From Aliidiomarina celeris (GTDB taxonomy: Bacteria > Pseudomonadota > Gammaproteobacteria > Enterobacterales > Alteromonadaceae), in contig NZ_QMIL01000002.1 of the NCBI RefSeq assembly GCF_003316875.1, positions 372,001 through 436,000 on the forward strand: a DNA stretch of 64,000 nucleotides. Direction: 5' to 3'. The notes under the pieces are model-generated. The model saw nothing but the letters and a program-made list of their open reading frames with translations. It did not search any database and was not told the DNA's origin. Shown here piece after piece: positions 48,385 to 57,936 of this stretch (the stretch's first letter is position 1; each line of letters begins with the position of its first letter). The position numbers and the translations under genes are program-made.

Positions 48385-48853
48385 AGTGTTAAATCTTGCC
48401 GACGAAGCTGCTACTGTTGCTCTTGGTGCTGGCCTCGCTCGCCTTTGCAGCAAACCCACCGTAATTTCATTGCACGGTGACCTTGGCATGGGCAAAACTA
48501 CTTTTTCCCGCGGTTTCATTCAGGCGCTTGGCCATGAGGGCGCAGTAAAAAGCCCGACCTATACTTTGGTTGAGCCCTATGAACTCAGGCAATGGCGCGT
48601 GTATCATTTTGATTTATATCGGTTGGCCGACCCTGAAGAGCTTGAATTTATGGGCATTCGTGATTACTTTTCTGCCGACAGCCTGTGTTTAATTGAATGG
48701 CCTGAACGTGGCGCTGGTATACTGCCGCCGGCAGACATTTCCGTGCAATTGAAGCCGCATAAGACTGTTCATGGCGAAGTGGCGCGCGAAGCCACAGTCA
48801 CCGCCCATACGCAAACCGGCGAGCAGCTATTGAGCGAGTGGGCTCACGGCTAA
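48371..48853 (+). CDS. tsaE: tRNA threonylcarbamoyladenosine biosynthesis ATPase TsaE
   Basis: This 160-residue P-loop protein has the Walker [11 protein letters not shown] and the characteristic [11 protein letters not shown] and HFDLYRL motifs, ending in the YjeE-type IEWPERG block. TsaE works with TsaB and TsaD in making t6A37 of ANN-decoding tRNAs. It overlaps the end of nnr by 14 bases, and amiB follows, the usual arrangement in gammaproteobacteria. Confidence 0.96.
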   Translation: MPIVKVLNLADEAATVALGAGLARLCSKPTVISLHGDLGMGKTTFSRGFIQALGHEGAVKSPTYTLVEPYELRQWRVYHFDLYRLADPEELEFMGIRDYFSADSLCLIEWPERGAGILPPADISVQLKPHKTVHGEVAREATVTAHTQTGEQLLSEWAHG

Positions 48854-48887
48854 GCGCAAGTACAACATGGCAAGCAAGAGAGTGAAC

Positions 48888-50249
48888 ATGAAAGTAACCC
48901 GCACAATGAAGCAACGATTATCCGCCCGCGTTTATGCGCTGATGGCAGGTTTTCTTGTGTTGTGTACAGCATTTGCTGGAAACGCTGCCACCATTGAAAA
49001 TGTGCGTGTTTACCCTTCGCCAGAGAACACACGGGTGGTGTTCGACCTCTCTGCTGCGGCTCGGTTTAGTTATTTTACCTTGTACGACGGCGGGCCCTTG
49101 CGCGTGGTGCTCGACTTGCACGATGTTGAAAATTCAATTGAACTGAGCAACGTTGAAACCGAGTCGTTGCTCTTGCGGTTAATACGGCCGAGTGCGCCGC
49201 CCGCCGACAACGTGACCCGCGTAGTGTTTGAAGTTACCGACAAAACCGAAGCGAAGGTATTTTCACTTGAACCTAAAGAGCGTTATGGGCACCGTATTGT
49301 AGTTGATCTGCCCGGCCGCTCATTAATTCCAGAAGTACAGCCCGCACGCGTTATTCGTACCGCCGAAACCACTGAGTTTCGGCCGGTTGTGGTGGCCATC
49401 GACGCCGGCCATGGGGGGCAAGACCCGGGTTCAATTGGGCCCGCGGGAACCTTTGAAAAGCTCGTTACCTTAGCGGTGGCACAGCGCTTGGCCGCAAAAA
49501 TAAATGCCGACCCCACCATGCAAGCCGTGCTCACGCGAACGGGTGATTACAGTTTGTCTTTAAGCCAACGCGCCCGTGCCATTCGCCAAGCCCGCGCCGA
49601 CTTTTTCATTTCCATTCATGCCGACGCGTTTACCTCGCCGCAGCCGCGTGGTGCTTCGGTTTGGGTGCTGTCGCGTCGCCGCTCCGACACCGAGCTTGGT
49701 AGGGCGTTGGAAAACAAGGAACGTTTAAGTGAAGAGTTGTATGAACTGGAACCGAGCCTTGATCGCAATAATAACGACCCAAACCTCGCGCGGGCGCTGT
49801 TAGATATGCGTCGCGACGATTCTATGAATGACGGCTCGCTGGCCGCAGAGCTTATTCTGTCTGAGCTCGGCAAGGTGACTAACTTGCATCGTCGGCAACC
49901 GCAAGGCGCAAGTTTCGCAGTGCTCAGCAATATCGGAACGCCTTCTGTGCTGGTGGAAATTGGGTTTATTTCTAATCCGCAAAAGGAACGTTTATTGCGC
50001 AATGCAAATCACCAAGAAAAGCTAGCTACCGCCCTTTACCGTGGCGTTCGCCAACATTTTATTCGCCACCCTATTCCCGGTACACTGTTGGCGAATCAGA
50101 GCTTTCAGCGTCACATTGTGCGTAGCGGAGAGTCGCTGTCGGTATTAGCGGACCGCTATAGCACTACAGTAGACGCCATTATGGAAGTAAACGAGCTTAC
50201 CAGTACCGTTTTGCGTGTAGGCCAAGAACTACAAATTCCCATAACATAG
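48888..50249 (+). CDS. amiB: N-acetylmuramoyl-L-alanine amidase AmiB with LysM
   Basis: This 453-residue periplasmic amidase cleaves peptidoglycan at the septum during cell separation. A signal peptide (about 1-33) precedes an AMIN domain, then an Amidase_3 domain with zinc ligands His175 (DAGHGGQD), Glu190 and His244 (SIHADAF) and a late Glu in [10 protein letters not shown]-terminal LysM repeat ([17 protein letters not shown] to VGQELQIP) binds glycan. I chose the ATG at 48888 (GAGAG upstream); an ATG 21 bases earlier is also in frame. mutL begins 7 bases after its stop. Confidence 0.95.
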   Translation: MKVTRTMKQRLSARVYALMAGFLVLCTAFAGNAATIENVRVYPSPENTRVVFDLSAAARFSYFTLYDGGPLRVVLDLHDVENSIELSNVETESLLLRLIRPSAPPADNVTRVVFEVTDKTEAKVFSLEPKERYGHRIVVDLPGRSLIPEVQPARVIRTAETTEFRPVVVAIDAGHGGQDPGSIGPAGTFEKLVTLAVAQRLAAKINADPTMQAVLTRTGDYSLSLSQRARAIRQARADFFISIHADAFTSPQPRGASVWVLSRRRSDTELGRALENKERLSEELYELEPSLDRNNNDPNLARALLDMRRDDSMNDGSLAAELILSELGKVTNLHRRQPQGASFAVLSNIGTPSVLVEIGFISNPQKERLLRNANHQEKLATALYRGVRQHFIRHPIPGTLLANQSFQRHIVRSGESLSVLADRYSTTVDAIMEVNELTSTVLRVGQELQIPIT

Positions 50250-50256
50250 AGTTGCT

Positions 50257-52107
50257 ATGCCTATACAATTATTACCCACTCAATTGGCGAACCAAATAGC
50301 TGCCGGGGAAGTGGTGGAACGGCCCGCGTCGGTAGTCAAAGAGTTGGTTGAAAACAGCATAGACGCTGGCGCTAGCGAAATTCAAATCGATATTGAGAAG
50401 GGCGGTAGCCGACGCATTCGCGTGCGCGACAATGGTGCTGGCATTCCTGAGGGCGAACTTACCCTGGCATTAAGTCGCCATGCGACCAGTAAAATTTCAA
50501 CACTAGACGACTTAGAAGCCATTCTGAGTTTAGGTTTTCGTGGCGAAGCCTTAGCCAGTGTCAGTTCCGTTTCGCGCCTTACGCTTACGGCGAAAACAGC
50601 GGAGCAGGACAGTGCCTTTAGTGCGTTTTGTGAAGGCCGCGACATGGCTGTGCGAGTGGAGCCCGCGTCACACCCAGTGGGTACCACTGTAGATGTGGAA
50701 GACTTGTTTTTTAATACTCCCGCGCGGCGAAAGTTTTTGCGTACCGAAAAAACAGAGTTTTCGCACATTGAAGAAGTGGTTCGACGCATTGCCTTAGCCC
50801 AGCCACAGGTGAGTTTTAAACTCGTTCACAATGGCCAGTTAGTACGCAACTTTCCAGCCTTCGCTGCGCCCGAGCAACGTATTGCCAAGGTCGTTGGTAA
50901 ACGCTTCGCCGACGAAGCTGTGGTGTTTGATACGGAGCAAGGCGATTATCGGTTGTCCGGCTGGGTGTCGCCGCCGGAAGTATGTCGGCACCAAAACGAC
51001 GTGCAGTATTTTTATGTGAACGGCCGTATGATGCGTGACCGGTTGTTGAACCATGCGGTGCGCCAAGCCTACGGTGAGAGTTTAGCCGACGACCGCCAGC
51101 CGTCATTTGTAATTTACTTTCAACTGCCTGCGCGCGATGTAGACGTGAATGTGCATCCGGCCAAGCATGAAGTTCGTTTCCATCAATCGCGCCATGTGCA
51201 CGACTTTGTGCTTGCCACCCTGCGCCGTGCCTTGGCTGACTACATAGCTCCCACTGTAGAGAAAACCCACCACTATCAAGCACCGGACCCTTCTCGGTAT
51301 CAGGCTGTCGCTCAAGGGCGAGCTGGGGAGCAACCCTTTGTGCAAAGCTCGCCTCTTCAAGAAGTCAATGTGAGCGCGACTCAACCTACTATATCGGCAC
51401 CGAGTAGCGCTGCAGCGTATCAGGGATCAAGGCCGCAAAGTGCATTTCAGGTAAGTTCAGCACCTCAGACAAACCAAGCACGCGCGCGTGGACCTAGCAC
51501 TAACCTGACCGCTGGCGCTGTGCAAGCATGGGGGCAAATGTTAGCGACACCACTGCCCACCACGACCGACTGGCAAATAGTGACAATGCTCGATGATCGT
51601 TGGGCGTTGGTTATGCAACGAGCAGAGTCGTCGGCGGCGTTGGGTTTGGTATGCTCTCATGCGCTGCAAAAAAAGGCTGTGGCGTTGCAAATTAGCACTG
51701 GTATTGAACAAGGGCTGAGTGGTCAGCCGCTGCTCTTGCCCACCCAAATAGAATACCCCGACATTCATACTATTTTAGCGAGCTACTCGAATGTACTCGC
51801 GCGCCTAGGTGTGCAGTTACGAGCGGTAAAAGTGAACCAATGTGCGGTATTGCAGGTGCCAGCGGTAATGCGCAGAACGGTTATTTCTCAGAGCGTTCCC
51901 GCGCTACTCGACCGGTTACAGGCGCAGCCGGCCGACCTACCTATGATGGAGCGAACTGATGTGGTGGAATTATTGGTGCAGTTCGCAACCGACAGTGGCG
52001 CGCAGTCAACGCCGTTAACCCTAGCGCAAGTGAGCAAACTTTGGGCTGAACTTGCTCCCGCTCACCGGCCTACTATTGTTCCTCTAGACTGGCAGCAAAG
52101 CGTATGA
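50257..52107 (+). CDS. mutL: DNA mismatch repair protein MutL
   Basis: This 616-residue GHKL ATPase links MutS to downstream mismatch repair factors. The N-terminal ATPase shows [20 protein letters not shown] and [10 protein letters not shown]. The C-terminal dimerisation domain spans about 430-616, with a Ser/Ala/Gln-rich linker (about 350-430). I see no DQHA(x)2E(x)4E endonuclease motif, in keeping with the E. coli-type methyl-directed MutL. It overlaps miaA as ATGA. Confidence 0.97.
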   Translation: MPIQLLPTQLANQIAAGEVVERPASVVKELVENSIDAGASEIQIDIEKGGSRRIRVRDNGAGIPEGELTLALSRHATSKISTLDDLEAILSLGFRGEALASVSSVSRLTLTAKTAEQDSAFSAFCEGRDMAVRVEPASHPVGTTVDVEDLFFNTPARRKFLRTEKTEFSHIEEVVRRIALAQPQVSFKLVHNGQLVRNFPAFAAPEQRIAKVVGKRFADEAVVFDTEQGDYRLSGWVSPPEVCRHQNDVQYFYVNGRMMRDRLLNHAVRQAYGESLADDRQPSFVIYFQLPARDVDVNVHPAKHEVRFHQSRHVHDFVLATLRRALADYIAPTVEKTHHYQAPDPSRYQAVAQGRAGEQPFVQSSPLQEVNVSATQPTISAPSSAAAYQGSRPQSAFQVSSAPQTNQARARGPSTNLTAGAVQAWGQMLATPLPTTTDWQIVTMLDDRWALVMQRAESSAALGLVCSHALQKKAVALQISTGIEQGLSGQPLLLPTQIEYPDIHTILASYSNVLARLGVQLRAVKVNQCAVLQVPAVMRRTVISQSVPALLDRLQAQPADLPMMERTDVVELLVQFATDSGAQSTPLTLAQVSKLWAELAPAHRPTIVPLDWQQSV

Positions 52108-53063
52108 GTAGTGTAACTGCCGGCGACGGTGTTATTTGTATCTCAGGGCCAACCGCTGCCGGTAAAACAGCATTAGCCATGGCCCTTTACGAGCGTATTC
52201 CGAGTGAGATTATTAGTGTTGACTCGGCGCTCATATACAGGGGCATGGACATTGGCACTGCTAAGCCCACGGCAGCCGAGTTGGCGCAATACCCGCATCA
52301 CTTGGTGAATATTCTAGATCCAGCAGACGCTTATTCTGCAGCCGATTTTGCTCGCCAAGCTGAGTCTCTCATTCACGCTATTATTGGGCGCGGCAAAACC
52401 CCCATAATGGTCGGCGGAACCATGCTTTACTATCGGGCGCTATTGGCGGGTTTGTCGAGTTTGCCGGCAGCCGATGCAAAGGTAAGAGCACGCTTGCAAG
52501 CGCAAGCCGAAAGCCTTGGCTGGGCAGAACTTCATCAGCGGCTCACCGCGATTGATCCAGTAAGCGCCGCGCGTATTCACCCGAACGATCCGCAGCGGCT
52601 CTTGCGGGCACTTGAGGTTTATGATGTAAGTGGGCGCACACTTACCGAGCTGACAGCAGAACAGAAGCCCGGCTTACAAATTCCAACCTGGCAAATTGCG
52701 GTAGCGCCGACTGATCGGAAAATCATTCATCAGCGTATCTCTGATCGATTTGAGCAAATGCTTGCGAGCGGCTTTGAGCAGGAAGTTGCAAAATTGCGGC
52801 AGCGTGGCGACTTACATCTCGACATGCCGTCGATGCGCTGCGTAGGGTATCGGCAAATGTGGCAGTTTCTAGACGGTGTGCTCAGTTATGAAGAAATGCG
52901 AGAGCGTGGCATTATAGCCACTCGCCAATTAGCGAAGCGGCAAATAACGTGGTTACGCAGTTGGCCCGAGCTAAATTGGCTTGATCCAACCCAAACGGAA
53001 CTATTGCCTGCTGCATTGAAAAGAATTCAGCAAGCGCCCAGTAGTGCCGATATATGGGGGTGA
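52104..53063 (+). CDS. miaA: tRNA dimethylallyltransferase
   Basis: This 319-residue enzyme transfers a dimethylallyl group to A37 of tRNAs that read UNN codons. The P-loop is [10 protein letters not shown], with the catalytic Asp in [18 protein letters not shown] and the substrate motif [13 protein letters not shown]. The C-terminal [16 protein letters not shown] helix contacts tRNA. Length is normal. It overlaps mutL by four bases and is followed by an untranslated stretch of about 185 bases before hfq. Confidence 0.97.
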   Translation: MSSVTAGDGVICISGPTAAGKTALAMALYERIPSEIISVDSALIYRGMDIGTAKPTAAELAQYPHHLVNILDPADAYSAADFARQAESLIHAIIGRGKTPIMVGGTMLYYRALLAGLSSLPAADAKVRARLQAQAESLGWAELHQRLTAIDPVSAARIHPNDPQRLLRALEVYDVSGRTLTELTAEQKPGLQIPTWQIAVAPTDRKIIHQRISDRFEQMLASGFEQEVAKLRQRGDLHLDMPSMRCVGYRQMWQFLDGVLSYEEMRERGIIATRQLAKRQITWLRSWPELNWLDPTQTELLPAALKRIQQAPSSADIWG

Positions 53064-53248
53064 TTTGCTCAGCGGCTAAGCGTTGGCGTATGCACTGACA
53101 TTTGTAATAGTGACATTCGTTGCATTTATGCTCAGTGTAAACACGGTTTTTTCACAAAAGTTTTAAAGTTTTGCTAGACTTACCTCGTTCCGAGGACGCG
53201 GTAGGAACTATGACCATTTATACTAATAACAAGAATAGGAATAAAAAT

Positions 53249-53509
53249 ATGGCAAAGGGACAAACATTACAGGACCCATTCTTAAATGCACTGCGCCGGG
53301 AACGTATTCCTGTGTCAATTTATTTAGTGAATGGCATTAAATTACAGGGTCAAATTGAATCTTTCGATCAGTTCGTGGTGCTGTTGAAGAATACGGTAAG
53401 CCAAATGGTGTACAAACACGCCATTTCTACTGTGGTGCCTTCGCGCATTCCGAGTCAGTATCCGCCTCAAGGTGGCACAGATCACGACGATCATAACGAT
53501 CATCTGTAA
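53249..53509 (+). CDS. hfq: RNA-binding protein Hfq
   Basis: This 86-residue Sm-like hexameric chaperone pairs small RNAs with mRNAs. The Sm1 motif ([38 protein letters not shown]) and the Sm2 [10 protein letters not shown] are intact, with a short acidic/His-rich tail ([12 protein letters not shown]). I chose the ATG at 53249, preceded by AGGA; the frame is open 26 codons upstream, but that stretch is not Hfq-like. A hairpin overlaps its stop codon and leads to hflX. Confidence 0.98.
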   Translation: MAKGQTLQDPFLNALRRERIPVSIYLVNGIKLQGQIESFDQFVVLLKNTVSQMVYKHAISTVVPSRIPSQYPPQGGTDHDDHNDHL

Positions 53510-53527
53510 GCTACGGGCTACAGATGA
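53500..53527 (+). other. Hairpin over the hfq stop codon, next to the hflX ribosome site
   Basis: A nine-base-pair perfect inverted repeat (TCATCTGTA at 53500-53508, TACAGATGA at 53519-53527, ten-base loop) starts inside the last hfq codons. Its right arm ends two bases before the GGAG of hflX, touching the AAGGAG site. There is no T-run after it, so it is unlikely to be an ordinary terminator. A role in mRNA processing or translation coupling is inference. Confidence 0.6.
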
Positions 53528-53541
53528 AGGAGTAGGCTTGC

Positions 53542-54840
53542 TTGTTTGATAGGTATCAGGGTGGTGAGCAAGCCGTTCTGGTTCATGTAAATTTCATTAC
53601 AGAATCAGCACGTGAAGATCTCGAAGAATTAAAACTGCTTGTTTCCTCAGCGGGCGTTGAAGCCGTTGGCGTTGTAACTGGCGCACGTAACGCGCCAGAC
53701 GCACGGCTTTTTGTTGGCAGCGGAAAAGCAGAAGAAATTGCCAGTTTAGTAAAGGCAATGCACGCCGACGTGGTGATTTTCAATCACGCGCTCACCCCCT
53801 CTCAAGAACGAAATTTAGAACGAATTTTTGAATGTCGAGTGATTGATCGCACCGGCCTCATCCTCGACATCTTTGCCCAGCGCGCACGCACCCACGAAGG
53901 TAAATTGCAGGTGGAGTTGGCGCAGCTTCGGCATATTTCAACGCGGCTTATTCGCGGCTGGACCCACCTTGAACGGCAAAAGGGCGGTATAGGGTTGCGC
54001 GGGCCGGGTGAAACCCAGCTGGAAACCGACCGTCGCTTGTTACGAGAACGCATTAAGCATATTTTGAAACGGTTGGAAAAAGTTGAAAAACAACGGGAGC
54101 AGGGCCGCCGTTCTCGCAAGCGTGCAGAAATACCCACGCTTGCACTCGTTGGTTACACCAATGCGGGTAAGTCAACGCTGTTTAACAAGATTACGCAGTC
54201 GGCGGTGTATGCCGCGGACCAGTTATTCGCCACGCTCGACCCAACGTTGCGGAAGTTTGACTTGGGTGACATTGGGCCGGTTATTTTTGCCGACACTGTG
54301 GGTTTTATTCGCCATTTGCCGCACGACTTAGTGGCTGCGTTTAAAGCAACCTTAACGGAAACACGAGACGCAGACCTGTTGGTTCATGTTATTGATGCGG
54401 CGGACGAGCGACAAGCTGAGAACCGCCAACAGGTGAACGCCGTATTAGAAGAAATAGACGCGCTCGAAATTCCGCAACTCTTGGTTTTCAATAAGCTCGA
54501 TTTACTTGAAGGGGTTTCCCCTCGCATTGAGTACAACGAAGAGGGCGTTCCAGAACGGGTTTGGGTGTCGGCAGCAACCGGTGCTGGGTTGGAGCTCTTA
54601 GAGCAAGTACTGCGGGAACGTTTAGCGCCAAAAATGGTCGAAACGCTACTTTGCTTGCCACCGGCGGAAGGTAAATTACGCGGCGCGCTCTATCAATTGC
54701 AGTGTGTGCAGCGAGAGCAGGTGCAGGATAACGGAGATATGTTATTATCTGTGCGGTTGCCCTTCATTGAGTGGCAGAAGCTGAAAAAACATTATGCGGA
54801 AAAATTAGATGTGTTTAGCAGTGCAGCTGAGCACCAATAA
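53542..54840 (+). CDS. hflX: Ribosome-associated GTPase HflX
   Basis: This 432-residue GTPase splits stalled ribosomes under stress. The HflX N-terminal domain (1-about 190) has VGSGKAEEI and GIGLRGPGETQLETDRR. The G domain follows with G1 GYTNAGKST (about 205), G3 DTVGF and G4 NKLD. The start is TTG, giving MFDRYQGGEQAVLVH, the family's usual N-terminus; GGAG lies nine bases upstream and no ATG is near. The TTG may keep expression low. The gene is followed 34 bases later by hflK. Confidence 0.96.
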   Translation: MFDRYQGGEQAVLVHVNFITESAREDLEELKLLVSSAGVEAVGVVTGARNAPDARLFVGSGKAEEIASLVKAMHADVVIFNHALTPSQERNLERIFECRVIDRTGLILDIFAQRARTHEGKLQVELAQLRHISTRLIRGWTHLERQKGGIGLRGPGETQLETDRRLLRERIKHILKRLEKVEKQREQGRRSRKRAEIPTLALVGYTNAGKSTLFNKITQSAVYAADQLFATLDPTLRKFDLGDIGPVIFADTVGFIRHLPHDLVAAFKATLTETRDADLLVHVIDAADERQAENRQQVNAVLEEIDALEIPQLLVFNKLDLLEGVSPRIEYNEEGVPERVWVSAATGAGLELLEQVLRERLAPKMVETLLCLPPAEGKLRGALYQLQCVQREQVQDNGDMLLSVRLPFIEWQKLKKHYAEKLDVFSSAAEHQ

Positions 54841-54874
54841 ACGATTACGAAACTAGTAAAACTTGGAGTAGTCA

Positions 54875-56068
54875 ATGGCCTGGAACGAACCGGGAAACAG
54901 CGGCAACGACCGCGACCCTTGGGGTAGTAACAACAAGGGTGGCCGCAATAGCGGCAGTAAAGATCAGGGGCCACCTGATTTAGATGAAGCACTGAAAAAC
55001 TTAATGGGCAAGCTTGGTCTTGGCGGCGGTAAAGGCGGCAAAGGCGGGAGCGGTTCAAACGCGGGCGGCAGCCTTCCGGCGAAAGGGGTCGGTTTTGTAG
55101 TCGGTCTGCTCTTAGTTGTTTGGTTTATTGCCGGCTTCTATACCGTGAAAGAAGCAGAGCGCGGCGTTATTCAGCGTTTTGGTGCCTACCATTCAGAAGT
55201 CACCTCGGGCTTGCATTGGCGCCCAGCCTTGATCGACACCGTAACCAATATCGACGTGAATAACGTAAGCACAATGCAAACCACGGGTTTCATGCTTACG
55301 GAAGACGAAAACGTAGTGCGTGTGGAACTGGGTGTGCAGTACCGAATTGTAGACCCTCGCGCCTATATGTTTAACGTAGAGAACCCAGAGTCGAGCTTGT
55401 CGCAAATTACCGACAGTGCTCTACGCTACGTTATTGGTCACAACACTATGGACAATATTCTAACCGTAGGCCGGGAAGAAGTACGCCAACAAACGTGGGA
55501 AATTGTCGACCGATTAATCGAGCGGTACAACGTGGGCTTGAGTGTTATTGATGTGACCTTCCAAAGTGCACGACCACCGGAAGAGGTGCGCGACGCGTTC
55601 GATGATGCCATTCGTGCTCAGGAAGACGAAGAGCGTTTCATTCGTGAAGCTGAAGCGTATGCTCGTGAAATCGAACCGACAGCGCGTGGTCGAGTGCGCC
55701 GTATGCAACAAGAAGCACAAGCCTATAAAGAGCAAACCGTATTGCGAGCTCAGGGTGAAGTTGCACGTTTCAACGAATTGCTGCCACAGTACCAAGCGGC
55801 ACCAGAAGTAACGCGTCAACGTATCTTCTTAGAAACTCTTGAGCGTATCTATGCAAACAACGCAAAAATCTTTATTGATACTGAAGGGAATAACAACTTG
55901 ATGTATTTACCCTTAGATCAAATTTTGCAGAATAATGGCCGAGCTACTACACCTGCGCCTATGTTACCTACGGGGCAAAACAGTGTTTCACCGAACACGC
56001 AACAACGTTCGAGTACTGACACAAATGGCCGAACAGCAACACGAACCAGCTCACGGGGGAGTAACTAA
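54875..56068 (+). CDS. hflK: HflK, FtsH-associated SPFH membrane protein
   Basis: This 397-residue inner-membrane protein has a Gly/Asn-rich cytosolic N-terminus (about 1-70, with GGKGGKGG), a membrane segment (about 71-90) and an SPFH/band 7 domain in the periplasm (KEAERGVIQRFG, about 93-270). A Gln/Thr/Ser-rich tail ends it. With HflC it forms the large HflKC cage around FtsH and tempers its proteolysis. The hflC start lies 2 bases after its stop. Confidence 0.96.
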   Translation: MAWNEPGNSGNDRDPWGSNNKGGRNSGSKDQGPPDLDEALKNLMGKLGLGGGKGGKGGSGSNAGGSLPAKGVGFVVGLLLVVWFIAGFYTVKEAERGVIQRFGAYHSEVTSGLHWRPALIDTVTNIDVNNVSTMQTTGFMLTEDENVVRVELGVQYRIVDPRAYMFNVENPESSLSQITDSALRYVIGHNTMDNILTVGREEVRQQTWEIVDRLIERYNVGLSVIDVTFQSARPPEEVRDAFDDAIRAQEDEERFIREAEAYAREIEPTARGRVRRMQQEAQAYKEQTVLRAQGEVARFNELLPQYQAAPEVTRQRIFLETLERIYANNAKIFIDTEGNNNLMYLPLDQILQNNGRATTPAPMLPTGQNSVSPNTQQRSSTDTNGRTATRTSSRGSN

Positions 56069-56070
56069 TC

Positions 56071-56952
56071 ATGAAAAACTTTGTATTAGTGATCATCGTG
56101 GCACTTGCGGCACTACTTTATTCGTCTTTGTTTACCATCGCTGAAGGTGAGCGCGGTATTGTCATTCGCTTTGGTAAAGTAGCGCAAAGCGAAACCGGTG
56201 GAGCCTTGGTCTACCAGCCTGGTTTACACTTCAAAATGCCGTTTATTGAACGCATTGTGAAACTAGACGCGCGTATTAAAACGCTCGACGGCCAAGCCGA
56301 CCGCTTTATCACCAGCGAGAAGAAAGACTTGATTGTAGATGCCTTTGTGAAATGGCGTATACAAGACTTCGAGAAGTATTACTTGTCGACAGGTGGTGGT
56401 AATCAAATACAAGCTGAGTCGCTGTTAACTCGTCGAATTAACGCAGGTTTACGGGCCGAGTTTGGTAGCCGCACCATTCGCGACATCGTGTCGGGTGAGC
56501 GTGACGAGCTTATGGAGCAGGCATTAATTCAGGCCTCTGAAAGCTCCAACGACTTGGGAATTCAGGTGCTCGACGTGCGGGTGAAGCAAATTAACTTACC
56601 CACCGAAGTGAGTGCCGCCATTTTCGACCGCATGCGTGCCGAGCGCGACGCTGTGGCTCGAGAGCATCGTTCTGAAGGTCGTGAGCAGGCGGAAATTATT
56701 CGTGCAGACATCGACGCTCGAGTAACCGTAATGCTGGCCGACGCGGAGCGTGAAGCACGACAAATTCGGGGTGAAGGTGACGCCGAGGCGGCGCAAATTT
56801 ATGCCCAAGCCTATGGTAAAGACCCTGAGTTTTTTGCCTTTATTCGTAGCTTAGAGGCTTACACTAAGAGCTTCGGCGAAGGCAACAACGTAATGGTGAT
56901 TAGCCCCGACAGTGACTTCTTCAAGTATTTTGGTGCATTAACCACCGAGTAG
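56071..56952 (+). CDS. hflC: HflC, FtsH-associated SPFH membrane protein
   Basis: This 293-residue partner of HflK has an N-terminal membrane helix (about 2-20) and an SPFH domain beginning FTIAEGERGIVIRFG. A long helix follows (DRMRAERDAVAREHRSEG), with the family motif AYGKDPEFFAFIRSLEAY near residue 250. The protein is shorter than average by about 40 residues, which is common in this order. A strong terminator follows and closes the series that began at nnr. Confidence 0.96.
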   Translation: MKNFVLVIIVALAALLYSSLFTIAEGERGIVIRFGKVAQSETGGALVYQPGLHFKMPFIERIVKLDARIKTLDGQADRFITSEKKDLIVDAFVKWRIQDFEKYYLSTGGGNQIQAESLLTRRINAGLRAEFGSRTIRDIVSGERDELMEQALIQASESSNDLGIQVLDVRVKQINLPTEVSAAIFDRMRAERDAVAREHRSEGREQAEIIRADIDARVTVMLADAEREARQIRGEGDAEAAQIYAQAYGKDPEFFAFIRSLEAYTKSFGEGNNVMVISPDSDFFKYFGALTTE

Positions 56953-56984
56953 AACGACAAACTTGAAGTGCGTTCAAACAATGG

Positions 56985-57017
56985 AAAGCCTGCGTGTAAA
57001 AACGCAGGCTTTTTTTT
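56985..57017 (+). terminator. Rho-independent terminator after hflC
   Basis: The stem AGCCTGCGT (56987-56995) pairs with ACGCAGGCT (57002-57010) around a six-base loop, extended by AAA/TTT, and a run of T reaches 57017. It is the clearest stop signal in the amiB-to-hflC series. Confidence 0.92.
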
Positions 57018-57154
57018 GTGTGGGTGCGTCATGAGCGGTGAGCAAGACCCTTGCTCGAACCGCATTAAGATAACGTTAATTTCAACATCGCCACGCTAGC
57101 GATAGCGACAGACCGTGGTAAGCTATAGTTCAGTTCATCAAGCGAGATATTTTT

Positions 57155-57910
57155 ATGGTAAAGCATAAGTTACAAGGCATGGGTATAGCGTTACTGGCGT
57201 TCTTGAGTATTCAGGTTCAAGGCTCGCCATTACCAGACTTTCCTTTTGTGACGGTTTCGGGCACGGCCGAACGCGGTATTCAGCCCGACCAAGCGACGCT
57301 TAATTTTACCGTGTTTGCTTATCATGAAGCGGCGCCAGAAGGGGAGGCAGAATTACATCGAGTAACCCGTAAGGTGCTCGATATTCTCGAAACAAATGGT
57401 ATTGCTGCCGGTGCTATTCGTTCCTATGAAATTGAGCGCAGTGTTCGTAGAAACCGCGATGAATCCTACAACAGTACTGGTATTTTGGGTTACGAGTTTC
57501 GCCGCAACTTCACGGTAGACATTCATTCAATAGCCAAATACTCGGATATTGCGAAAGCGTTATTTGCCACGGAAAACCTAAGCTTTAATGGCACGCACTT
57601 CGATTATTCGAAACGCGCCGAAGTTGAGCTGGAATTAACCACAGAAGCCGCCGTGAAGGCCAAAGAAAAAGCGCAGCAAATGGCCTTAGGCCTTGGTGTT
57701 GCGCTTGGCGATGTATTTGCCTTCAACGACAGTGGCTCTTTCACCAACTTTTTTGCCACCTTTGGGCTGGGTGGAAGCGGAGCGGGTGGCTATGAGCGTA
57801 TCAGGGTCACGGGTTCGCGACTGGCCGACTCAGGGCAACCGCCGTTGTTTATTCCTCAGTCGATTGATATTTCGAAAACGGTGAACGTGATTTACCGTGT
57901 GAATCCATAA
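57155..57910 (+). CDS. SIMPL domain (DUF541) periplasmic protein
   Basis: This 251-residue protein has a signal sequence (about 1-23) and one SIMPL/DUF541 domain. The pattern VTVSGTAERGIQPDQATLNFTV starts it, and KAKEKAQQMALGLGVALGDV is the usual central helix. Length and fold fit the periplasmic or outer-surface SIMPL group; related proteins are linked to oxidative stress, but no activity is proven. A Gly/Phe-rich insert with SGAGGYERIRVTGSR sits near residue 210. The gene is flanked by the hflC terminator and the PLP-enzyme gene. Confidence 0.88.
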   Translation: MVKHKLQGMGIALLAFLSIQVQGSPLPDFPFVTVSGTAERGIQPDQATLNFTVFAYHEAAPEGEAELHRVTRKVLDILETNGIAAGAIRSYEIERSVRRNRDESYNSTGILGYEFRRNFTVDIHSIAKYSDIAKALFATENLSFNGTHFDYSKRAEVELELTTEAAVKAKEKAQQMALGLGVALGDVFAFNDSGSFTNFFATFGLGGSGAGGYERIRVTGSRLADSGQPPLFIPQSIDISKTVNVIYRVNP

Positions 57911-57936
57911 GTACAGAACCGAAGAGAGAACGTGAC

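Noticed and set aside
53171-53248. An in-frame extension of hfq by 26 codons
   Set aside because: The stretch is not Hfq-like and has no ribosome site at its first ATG. The ATG at 53249 has AGGA and matches the family N-terminus.
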